From positions 205,831 to 269,830 of the forward strand of contig CAMXCT020002779.1 in NCBI GenBank assembly GCA_947184155.2: a stretch of DNA of 64,000 nt. Reading direction: 5' to 3'. Below the pieces are notes generated by a model, which made no database searches, was not told the origin of the DNA, and saw only the letters and a program-made list of their open reading frames with translations. The DNA is from Cladocopium goreaui. Taxonomy: Eukaryota; Sar; Dinophyceae; Suessiales; Symbiodiniaceae. The translations under genes and the position numbers were made by a program. This document shows, piece after piece, positions 11,444-22,129 of this stretch (within the stretch, counting starts at the first letter, position 1; each line of letters starts with the position of its first letter).

Positions 11444-13722
11444 GGAACACAGGCCCAACAATTCAGCTGTAGTGTCTTAGATCAAAAGTCAAAACCCAGC
11501 TGTATCTCAAGCGTCATTCCACTACGGGTTGTAAAAACTGGAGGAGTTTGAGGTCCTAACCAGATTTTGTGGGTCATCGGCAAAATAGTTCTCCATGAAT
11601 ACTATAATAACAGTGGGACCTACATGTCACAAGGTTGATCTCCGTGACTGCTGGAAGAAATTTCTATTCGTTCATTAGCAAGGCAGATCTTGTACTACGC
11701 ACTACCGACACTTTATTGGGACACGATTCTGAAAGAATCCTCAATGTCTCACATGCAATCGTGTTGGTGTCAAAGACCTTGAGACATGCTCCTCTTTGAG
11801 GGACCACCCCATGTTACCCATCTGACCTTGGATTCAATCCCTCCATGAAGTCTGTAAAATCACAGGCCCCTGGGGCCCTTTCTCCCTGATCCCCACAAAA
11901 GTGCAGCTTTTCAGTTGCGTCTGGACGAGGTCCTGACTGATGTCTTTTTGTGGCCTAATCTACTCCTACCGTAGTCCTACGTGGCTGTGGTGATGGTGTC
12001 ATGACCCATGGGAACCCCAAAACCATCACGCATAAACTTTGGGGTCGAATCTACAAACAACTATAGTTGCGTTTTGGAGACCCCAGTGAGTCAATGGCAC
12101 ACCATATTCTTTGCACAACGGCCGCAAAACTGAATTTCTTGGAGCGTTCCTGTGATGCTCGAGTTGTGGAGTTTACGAATGAGACAAGTATGACAAGTGC
12201 AACAGTCCGTTGAGCCGGTTGGGGCGGGCAGCTACTTGGTACGTCCTTCACCAACACATACCAACACTCTTTGTGATGATGATGTATAACTTTCCCTAGT
12301 GGGATATGTACCAACCCCGTTCAAGAACTCAAGCAACTGGAGTATATATTGTACTGTAGTGTATCGAGACCAAATGTGAGAAAGGCCGGGTAAAGGGAGC
12401 TCCTGGCACTGCCGCCATGCGGGCCTTGTCCGAAACTGGGACCTAATCAATCAATATAAATCTGCCCAATCAGATCTGGCAGTCATGAGCTTGAGAAGTT
12501 TTGGCAGTCGAATTTGGTGACTGGGAAACAAATTCTGTGTCACCGGAGAAACTCCACAACTCCACGCATCTTTGCTGACTACCTAGCGAGGGCCAGGTGA
12601 TCTGTGCGCGTGTGAAGCGATGCGCCCTGCTGTTGCCATCGATCTGCTGGAAACGGTGGCTCCCTTGATTGATGATACTGCTGGGCTGCTGGTGGTGATT
12701 GGAATTATATTTATATAATATAAGCATTTATATGCTGTCTTTACAAACGGTGGCAGGGAGCCCACCAACGGAAACCGGCAACCAAGGTGGGTGACCCACT
12801 GTGCTCTGTCACTGTCTGTCGGATGGTCTCGAGCGCAGCTATCAACTGCTCCCCGGTTTCCGGAAACAGCCAATGGGACTGACAAATATGCCTTCTCAAA
12901 ACCACTGAAAGTCTGGTCTGTCTAAAGTGTAGAGGTAGGTTCAGTCCATCTGGCATCATCTGGCTGTGGCTCTAGGGTTTCAAGGCAACGAAGTCTGGAG
13001 CAACCTTCTGGTTGGTTGGAAGATATCCTGCCATGCCAGCAACTCGGACTTCAGCTGGCAGAAAGAGTTGCTGCTAGGATCAGGATAGGACCGACTCCAA
13101 GATGAAGAATTTGCATCGGTTCTATGCTGAAGATGCGCAGGAACTGGACCAGCGAAGGTCCTCTATATCTCCCTGGCACATCGTTCAAATTCTATGTACA
13201 TGGTACCAGGCCCTGCAAAAATGGACAGCGTGCGCTGTTTTAACAAATCCTTTATCCATCTCAGCCGCAAATCTTTGCATCCACCCAATGCCACGTGACA
13301 TGGAGCAAAAATTAGGGTATCCCCAAAACTGGGATGGTCAAATAGTAGAAATGATCAAATTCTGTGTTTTCCCTGTTGCATTGAATTTTCATCCAAACAC
13401 CTGCAGGACCTGCAGGAGCTCTCGGTGAGATCGGACCAGCCGAGCTCATCAAAGCCATTCAGAATCATTCAGCTCCGCTGGCTGGGAGGTTCTACCCAGC
13501 AAGCTGAAAGGTGGACACTTGGAGGCGGCAAATTGTAGAACTAATTTTGATTGAATTGGCATGAAATGACTGTGTATTTGAGAAAGCAAAACTTCACAAT
13601 ATGGGACATGGATGAATGCCGTGGTGCAACCTCCAAGCTCCACAATCTATGGCACGCGGTGTAAAAAACAATGGAACCAGCCACACTGTGCAGGTCTGAT
13701 AGCTGGAGAAAAGCTCCTGGAA

Positions 13723-15918
13723 TTAATTACTGAAGCAACTCATCATGAGGGCTGGCAGCTCTCTGGCCTGGTCTTCTGGGTATCCTTTGCGCTGGAAGAG
13801 CTCGCAGTATCTGGCTTGGTTTTGGTGAAGTTGATCGGCAACTGTCCTCTTGATCTCATCCGTCGACATGCTTGCATCCACCGTAATCACGTCCTACAAA
13901 AGTTGAGAGATAGCTGGTGACTGTCTAGCAAAACAATCACGCCGAACAAGACTCAAAAAAGCTGTACCATTCCGTTCATTTCTGTCCCTGTCCTCCCGAT
14001 TCTTGTAGAGGCTATCATATTTCACATCCAGCTTCTTCAAATAAGGTTCTGGCATGCCCAGCTCAAAATGGCGGCCTTCTTGGGCTCGCTTTTGTATTCG
14101 GGGCATCGCCTCCTCCACTGGCATCTTGAAGTAGAGAATTAGCGTTGGATCGTTGCGACAATTCTGGTGGACACGTTCCAGCTTCTCCATGAACTCCTGA
14201 AAGCAACCTTGAATCGAGCATCAAGATGAAAACGAATATGTATGAAAATTGTGAACATGTGTATTCATGAATCAACCTGTTGCGATCCTTTGAGGCATGA
14301 GATTGTGCCTGCCACCATAATATAAACACACCCACCATAATTTCAACACACCCACCTCTTTAAATCAGCCGGTATGAGGGACTAGATGAGGTGGAGCAAA
14401 AGAAAATGGCTCCGACGATAGAAAGAAGTTGTAGGAATACAAGGCTCACTTCGTGACTCAAGCATGTAAAATCATGTAAACCCCTCGTGCTTCGTGCAGG
14501 ACAGCCTAATTACATCTAATTACCGTGTTGTGGACAACTTGCGTATTACAAGACAGATTCGAGGAGCGCCCCGGGAACAAGCAGCACCATGTCCCACAGT
14601 CTGACCAAGAGTGGATTGATGACATACATTGATTCCTTTGAGCAAAAACGTCCATCTTTCCCGCCTAGGAGCGATCCGACAATATCCCATCCTCGAGCAA
14701 GGCTTTGCAAAACACCAGTACAGCGGAAGCACAGCCCCGCTCTGTAATAGTGGGTGTGCTTCTGTTGGTTGCAATGTTGAAGTGGTGTTGCCAGATCGCA
14801 TTTTCCAATTCGATCACGGCTTCGTCTATGGATTCTCCTGTTCTAATGGCATTGTAGAACTTCTCGAGCAAGTGCCACCACGTGTTTGTTTCATGCTCTG
14901 GGACGGGCTCCGGACAGATCTGTATGCCGGGCACGCGCAAGGACATGGAAAGATCAGCCAAGAGCGTGGTCTTTCCACATCCGATGTTTCCATCTAATAC
15001 AATCAAGAAGGGATCATTTTCCCGTGGGGTTGACATATTCAGAAGGTTGTCAAGCGTGAGCAAAGCCACTCCCCCAAGTCCTTTCATCATCAGCTTCTGT
15101 ATTTTTTGTTCTATATTGACGCACACTTCATCTGCTTGTGTAGCAGTTGTGATGTTGCGAAAGAAGCTCTTTGGGCAAGAGCCGAGGTGGCAAAGCGTTG
15201 GCACCTGCTTTTTGTTGGTTTCCCGGGTTTCCTGAGTAACCGTCTGGGTGACTTCTCCGATGAAATAGCCTAGTTTGCAGTTTGGTAGGTGATCTTCTCT
15301 GTCCGGAACGGCACAACACTTCTCACAAGCAAAGAAGACTACCACCTCATGTCCGCTAGCAGATGGTGAGAAGGAATAAATTCTCTTCCAGAGTTCTCCT
15401 TTCTTTCCACCCATTTTTCCACGACAAGAGGTGGAGCTGGAGACATCCGTATGGTCTCGCAGCGTTTGGCAGCAATCCAATGTTATGATGTGCAAGCATC
15501 CCTGAGTCTCATGTTTGCTCAAAGACTCCAAAATTGAGCTCACCGGAACATTGGCTTCAAAATAGCGAGAATCAGATGGGACTAAGTGGAGATCATCTTG
15601 GTACCATATTCCATGTCCGGAATAATGGAACCATGTGAAGCGCGCACCGCTCCTAACCGCTTCACTGAGGCGGTTGATAGCCTGAAGAATTGTGTTTCTG
15701 TCTGCATCATAGTACACCTCAGTTGCTTCACCTGGAAATTGCCCTGATCGCAAGCCTTTGGAGATTTCCTCAGCATCCTTGTGGCAACTAGGCAGCGGCT
15801 TGTGACAATCGTAGTGCCAGTTGCCAATCACTCCTGCCACTGCAGCCATAAGCTGCCACTCTCCGACTTTGTTCTTGGTGACCACTGCAGCTGCTGACCC
15901 GATAGGTTCATTAACATC
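13723..15918 (-). CDS. caspase-like (C14) protease-deoxynucleoside kinase fusion, copy 2
   Basis: Three exons join in frame: 14673-15918, 13987-14207 and 13723-13893 (stop TAA). The N-terminal domain has caspase/metacaspase signatures: GVIGNWHYD strand, FTWFHYSGHG (His about residue 106 counted from the exon start) and IITLDCCQT (Cys about 153-154). The C-terminal domain is a deoxynucleoside kinase: DGNIGCGKTT P-loop, CPEPVPE, NTWWHLLEKFY, TERG (usual ERS), LILYFKMPVEEAMPRIQKRA (strand plus lid arginines) and EPYLKKLDVKYDSLY. Such kinases phosphorylate deoxynucleosides to dNMP. Intron 1 starts with GC, and intron 2 most simply with GA after REDR. An acceptor (TTTTTTGTAG) at 15919 shows that 5' exons exist but were not found. 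Intact by eye; function of the fusion is unknown. Confidence 0.8.
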
Positions 15919-17459
15919 CTACAAAAAACACTTGAGCACAGTAAACGTCAGCGCGAAAAAATGTCTCCAGCTATCAACATGATGTCATGCAACAACATGA
16001 CAACAAAAACGGAAAACTGAACTTCCAAATCTCACATTGATTTGGCCACATCTCAAACAGGTCAAGTGCACAAAGACTTGGCCGCAGAAATGTGTTGCTG
16101 GTGGCTCCCCCTGATCATCGCTTGGGCACAACATGGCACAACATTTACCAAGTGGCGAATTGAAGCTGGTGGCGACCTGGTGGACACTGCGGGGACACCA
16201 CCAATGAAAACAGGCTTTTTTGCACAGGCGCAGCATATCTGATTCCTGAAATTTCCTCAATGCCTGATGGGACTAATGATTTGCAACATTTAGCAACTAA
16301 TCGTGAAAACTTGAAATCAAATTCAAACGGTTCCAGCATCTTGCGGCTGGGGAACACGTATCAGGTTATCAGCAAACACAAAATTATTTAAGAGTGAATT
16401 AGTTGGGAAACTCATCAAACAGAACTTTCCAGAACAGAATCACCAAGACATACAGACATGTATAACTCAACCCTGCAACTGTGAATACAGAAAAATGGAA
16501 GGTGCAATATCAGAGAGATGATGGTGGAATGATTGCTGTGACAATGGCAGAAACATGTTCCACTTTCCCCGGCTAAGTCTGCTGCGACCGGGGAACGCTT
16601 CGGAGTTTTTTTTGCGGCGAAAAGAGATCATCGCCATGGCAGCACTGGTTGGCCTCCAGTTGAAGAACTACTGCGTTTTGACCAAGACACCCAGATTATG
16701 GTGAAATATGGTGAAATTGTATGAAAGGTGCTTGATGCTTGGGCAAAAAGAAAAAACTGCTCACTTTTTTTTTGGGCCGTTTTTCCAGCCATTTCATCCC
16801 AGGTCCCATGTCTTCGTTTGCCAATGGATCGTTTTTGGGCCCACGAATCGCACCAACTCTGCATGGAAGTCAGGCAAGTTTGAAATGCACACGTTTCTTA
16901 AAATGGAGAGACCTCAAAATCATCCAAGATAGTTATTGATTCCAATAATAGTAGGCAAAACATGGCAAAACATAAGAAAACCAATCTCGGGATACTCCAA
17001 TGGTGAGGAACATGCGAATCTCCCCGTTCGAAGCTTGCGGTACTTTTGACTCGAGCGGCTCTAGCGTCTCCAAATCCGCACCGCCGTTGGATTCTTCCAG
17101 GGCTTATGTGCGAGGAGTGGTGGTTGGCACGGCTGTTTTATCAGAAGGCTTACAAACTCAGGGTTCACCATTTAAAGCAGGGAATAACGTCAAACTTTCG
17201 GCGCAAAGATCTGCAAATGCTTCTCTTTTGGGGATGTACAAACCATCCTGCTGTTTGGCCCAAGTTTGATTCACAAGTCCCCATTTCAGATCTTGCCACA
17301 TGGCTTTCCCAGGCATCTTCAGTGTCATATTAAGATTTGGAATGGTTGGAATGGTCTCAAGCGCTCATGGACAAACTCACAACATCTCACAATCATCTTC
17401 CCTCGTTTGCTTCCTTCGTTTGTGCTGATGACATATTATAATTGACGTGATACTGCTTG

Positions 17460-17727
17460 CACAAGCCAGCCAACCACCATTCAACAGCAACTGGGGCCGT
17501 CGCTGACGCTGACAGGCCGCAAACCGTTGCACATGACTTTGTACATTCTTAAGCAATGCCTTACCTCCGCAGGCAAGGTCAAATAAGGGAAGCACACTTG
17601 CTTGAGGTTTGGCAAATCTTCCGGGGTGAATAAAAACTTCGAATGCCTTGGTCCTGAGAAGGCACATCATCGGTGACTGCACAATCTGCACAGCTCACAA
17701 ATCTTCATCAAGACCCATCCTCAGGGG
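17460..17727 (-). other. strongly conserved distal block of unit 2
   Basis: Partner of 11170-11443. In this copy the minus strand reads GCGGAG|GTAAGG, a good GT donor, where unit 1 reads GGAACGG. That would suit an exon ending here, but it is not established. Confidence 0.6.
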
Positions 17728-17899
17728 AACGTGGCACACAAAACACACACCCTTTCTGCAGGCCCTGCCCAGTGAGTCTGACTCATCGAGGCAAGAACTT
17801 TCGGTGTTACACCGGAACTGAAACATGCTGGTTCATAGGATTTCTTCCAATGGATTAAACAATGCCCATGATATTGCATAGTATATAACATTATATAAC

Positions 17900-18290
17900 C
17901 CCATATGTTAAACAACCAACAGGGCTTTGGGACAGTGATGATTGCATATTATTGCTTGGGACAGCAAAAATCTCGTCATTTCTATCACCAAAAAAAACCG
18001 TTGGGCGAATCAAGGCAGCTACTGTGCTCCGGACTTATAGGACTGGTGCGCCAACCGACGGTTCATGAAGTTGTCCGTGTCGATGGCCTGGAAGCCAACT
18101 GGCTGTCTCAACATCCACAGTCGATTGGTTTAGGGGAATTATTACAGGAAAACTATGGAAAAACCGTGCGTTTACAATCAAAATCATCAAAAATTGGGGG
18201 GTACTGTAAATTTATTCGCTCAGTGCCACATTTCCAGGAGCCGTTGGCCTGTGGAACTAGACTCTTAATTAGACTTTGATGTTTCAAGAC
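17900..18290. other. open frames on both strands, undecided
   Basis: The plus strand is open for 124 codons (17905-18279). The minus strand offers a short exon-like stretch (AIDTDNFMNRRLAHQSYKSG) after a CTTCCAG acceptor near 18090. The minus reading fits the orientation of all confident genes. No family recognised. Confidence 0.25.
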
Positions 18291-18378
18291 TTACTCCCCT
18301 AGAGTATTGATGAACAGCTCCTAGAATCATCTAGAATCTAAGAAACAATAAAACACCTTGCTGTAGAAATGGATCTAC

Positions 18379-18548
18379 TCATTTTCGGTGTCTCCCTTTT
18401 TGAGCGATGGGGTGGCCACCATCCCAGTGAGGCCAGTTTGACCCATCCTGCGGAGGTAGAAAATCATCATCCTCCAACCCCTCCACGGCAGGTGGAAGGA
18501 TAGGTCCAAGGGAAGGTGACAGCATTTCCTTGGCGGAGTTGCTTGCGG
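18379..18548 (-). CDS. probable terminal exon, acidic/proline-rich C-terminus
   Basis: After a CCTCAG acceptor, 55 codons read to a stop at 18379. They contain SNSAKEMLSPSLGPILPP, an acidic EGLEDDD patch and a basic end KGRHRK. It may be the last exon of the coiled-coil or TPR gene to the right, since transcription runs right to left. Assignment is inferred from position only. Confidence 0.4.
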
Positions 18549-19833
18549 CTGAGGTCATATGTTTTAAAAAATGACCGATATCAAAGGATGTCACTTCAGG
18601 GTACAACATGAGGCAAAGGTAGTATTGTTTTTGCTGGCCTTTCCTGTGGACTCCGTCGATTTTGAAGATGGCAGAACTTACAAAGTGCATCCAAATAATT
18701 CCAAATGCACCCTCCAAGAAACATCTCAACATGTTCTGTCAACATCTGTCAAGCAGTTGACCCATCAACCTCAAGCGTCGAAGTTTTGCCTTCGGCTGTT
18801 GAATGATTGACTATCACGAGTGAAACCACTAGAGGGAATCCATGGGCATCGGTGGCAGGGGATTGTTGGAAAGGTGAGACTCTGTCCGCAGCAGTTGTGC
18901 TGGGCACCTCTGTCCTTAAACAATTGGAAAGCAAACCATGGTCTTCATGTGTGGTGAAGAATGGTCAATGTAAAATAATGCGACCTCCATCGTCCTCCAA
19001 TAACTTATATTTCTCGATTTCATTGTGGCAAAGAAAAAGCGAGTCCTCAATGTTCTTGGATATAAAGAAGCACCATGGAACCATTTCCAGGATTTTCGAG
19101 CTAACAAAACGATCAGGTGATATGAAGACCATGGAATTCATTACATTTCACCACTCATCTTCTGTCGGCTGTTGACGACATCGTTTCGGACACTTCGCCA
19201 TCACGGCTGATGCCTCAGCTATTGCAGGATGGTACATTCAATACTGGAATGGAATAGGTGCCGGGCATGACCACACATATCAAAAAAAAATACATCATCC
19301 ATCATCATCCAGCATCCGTTTGTATCTGAATCTGGCAGTTTCAACCGGTTTCAACCCATCCCAGAGATATCTGTCGGCTTGAACTGAAAGTGTGAGAAAG
19401 AAATAAATTGCTCGCTTGGGGTATTAAGATCTTAATCATATATGTAAAGCCACCATGCGGTCATACGCTGCGACACCGAAGGTTCTTACTGAGATTGCTC
19501 CATACATCGTTATGGCCCCCAACGGAGCGGGGGGCACGGAGAGGACACTGCAAGACCCACCGAAGTCTCGCGCGAATGCGACCTGCAACAAACCATGTTC
19601 CCTGCAGCATCCCATGTATTGTGCAGAGTTCACAACTCAAAAAAATAAGAATCAAAAATATCAAAAGACATCAAGAGATAGTTTCAACATGTCTCAGCAT
19701 GTTTCAGCATGTCTCAGCTAACTGAGCCAACTGGTACCGTGAAGGCTCTTTGACATAACTTGTGAAAATGACAATGAAGGTGAGTTGATGTGCTTTGTGC
19801 TCCCAAAGTCAACTCAGAAGTGACACAACGCAC

Positions 19834-19911
19834 CTGTCAGTCCAACTTGACTCTCGAGCGAGGCTCGTTTCTTCTCAGACTCCTCAATTTGACCTTGCAG
19901 CACTTGAACCA
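19834..19911 (-). CDS. short coiled-coil exon
   Basis: The segment reads VVQVLQGQIEESEKKRASLE on the minus strand, a charged heptad-like helix. It is bounded by an AG acceptor near 19912 and a GTGCGT donor at 19833. It could be a 3' exon of the TPR gene or of a separate small gene. Confidence 0.45.
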
Positions 19912-20570
19912 CTGGATGGCGGCATGTGTGTTCTGTTGGGGCTGAAGTTTCAACCCTAAGTCCTAACCCTCCAAACCAAAAGGGATGTGAGATTGTGACA
20001 CTTGCCACCGCAGTTTTGGATCATGGGGGTCGGGGTTCACTGCAACCATGGAAAGCCATTCACCACCAAACGCACAACACATCGCACGTCATGTGTCATC
20101 GTGGGCCCTGGCCAGCTCGCAACAGAAGCTTGTCACGAGTCTCGATCTCACCCAACCTTGGCTGCCAGGAGATGGCATTCCTGGAACACCCAACAACCAG
20201 AAATAGATCTGCTGTTTCCCCAAACATGCCCCATTTGTTATCTATTGTTATCTAGGGATTCTTCACTACGAGAAACAACCATGTATTTCTGGTTGTTTGG
20301 GCTTCCAGGTTGAGTATGTTGAGCATGAAGTCTCCTAGAGTTTGCTCAACATGGAGTAGTTGCGATGATTTGAGTGTCTTCTCTCGTCCCTGGGCCACTC
20401 ACTTTTCACAAGTGTGGGCAATCTCCACCAAGTAAACGGCCACATTTCGATGCTGTTGCCTGTCCAGAGTTTCAGATTTCAAGTGATTTCAATTTTGATC
20501 ATTTTTGGTTGGCGCATGCTGATCTTTATTAACCCCATGTTCTTGCCTAGAGTCGAGGTGCAGTTGTGAG

Positions 20571-20834
20571 TTATGACTTATGGTTTGCAGCCCCCATGCA
20601 GCCCCCATATTGCTTCAAAAAACCAACAGACACACAAACCTTCATTCCGATATTGTTCAGACCGCCAACTTTGCGTGGAAACCGCATCTGTCGAACGTTA
20701 GAGTTGGAGAAGTTGATTTGTTGAACTGTGGAAATACCCAGGTTCTCAACCTGCAAATCATCCTGCATCCAGGTCTCGTTTGCCACCAAATCGCCAGCGG
20801 TTTCCCAGGCTGCCAGCCGGGTTTCCCAACCCAA
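20571..20834 (-). CDS. probable exon(s), unidentified
   Basis: The minus strand reads WETRLAAWETAGDLVANETW and then MQDDLQVENLGISTVQ, with normal composition. The stretch probably includes intron sequence at its 3' end. No domain recognised. Confidence 0.35.
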   Translation of the reverse strand: MGWETRLAAWETAGDLVANETWMQDDLQVENLGISTVQQINFSNSNVRQMRFPRKVGGLNNIGMKVCVSVGFLKQYGGCMGAANHKS

Positions 20835-21169
20835 ATTTCAGCTCCATGATTCTCACCGAACGTTGCAGGAGTACCTGAGGACTGAGCTGATATCGGTTCA
20901 TGGCCTCCGAAAAGCCCACAGGAAACCCCTGGTTTTCGGCTGAAAACCATCTCAGACCATCGATTTAAGTGGCTTATTTCCACTAGTGACTAGTGACCAG
21001 TAAAGCATTCAGTTTCCTATCCCCCAAATCACCTGGTCTTTCAAACCTCGCACATGGCGATCCTCCGCTACTTCCGGCAAACCGAACAAAGGAATTGGGA
21101 ATCGTGGGGAAAAGTGGGGAATAGTGGGGAAGAACATGGAATAACAAAGGTTTGAATGCAGGCAGTCTT

Positions 21170-21267
21170 CCAAACCGTCGTTTTCCCTCGGAACTCGCGG
21201 CCTTCTTTCGTTTGAAGTCTCCCAAATCACCACAGGTCTGTGCCAAGGCCTTGGAGCCACAGTCCAC
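21170..21267 (-). CDS. degenerate TPR-like exon
   Basis: The reading SKALAQTCGDLGDFKRKK resembles the A/B helix turn of the TPR exons to the right (compare NAYGDLGNVYHQKELLEKAL). It may be a further, diverged repeat of the same gene. Edges are uncertain. Confidence 0.3.
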
Positions 21268-22129
21268 AAATTGCGAAACTGAACATCAATCAACTGTGAA
21301 ATGGGTGTGTTCACATTACGCATTCAACATCTGGGGATGCACAAAGTGGTGTATATCATTTATCTTATTGAAGTAATGTGCTTTCGTGCTGCCTGATATC
21401 TGATCTTGAGAAAGGCCAATCACTGATGTTTACACTCTCATTGATAGCTGTGCCACTGGCAGCCAAGATCACACCCACGTTGTAGTGTTCGATGCCTGAG
21501 GGCGCACTGTTTGCTGTTCGTGACTGCGGTGTAAGGAAAAATCAATGTCGAGCGCAATGGCCTCTTGATTCCTTTATGCCATCTATCTTAAAGCTTTCAC
21601 TTGGCATAGTCCATTATTATCATTATTTATGTCCATTGCATTGATTATTACATTCGTTTCGCAAGACACATCTGTTGTCACATCAGGCTTCTGCCTCCAA
21701 ACATCCGAAATCATCCGAGTCTAGGAAGCTGGGGGCTTTGTTTAGCCTACTCCAACTGTAGTGACCCAGAGTTGGGTTCAATACAAAATAGGAATGTCAA
21801 CAAACTCCACAAAGAAAAACTTGAGTTCAGTCATGGAAGGTGGGATGGCAGGACCCGAGGATCACATGTACAATTTTCTACATCGACCTGGGCACAGGTA
21901 GTACGAACGAATTGGTCTTCCAAGCCCAAGCACCATTAAGCTTCAATCCAAGCACACTTGTGATATCTTGTGATAATGGCTATAGGATAATCCACAGACC
22001 ATTCACAAGTTCTTCCAGGCTTCTAACCTGCCAGTTTTTTTTATGTGGTAAACTATGGTAAACTGGTAAACCTGTTTTTCAGAAACCTCCAATTTCTTAT
22101 CATTTCTGGCATGATGCTTACCACTGTTA

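Larger units (their letters stand above)
11680..17727. repeat. tandem segmental duplication, unit 2
   Basis: This is the second copy of the unit at 5810-11443, in direct orientation. It carries the apparently intact caspase-kinase gene. Relative to unit 1 it has extra sequence of roughly 250 bp near 12240-12530. Between the gene and the far-right block (15920-17450) similarity to unit 1 is only patchy, for example 16550-16660 with 10555-10660. The spacer 11444-11679 has no obvious partner. Confidence 0.88.
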
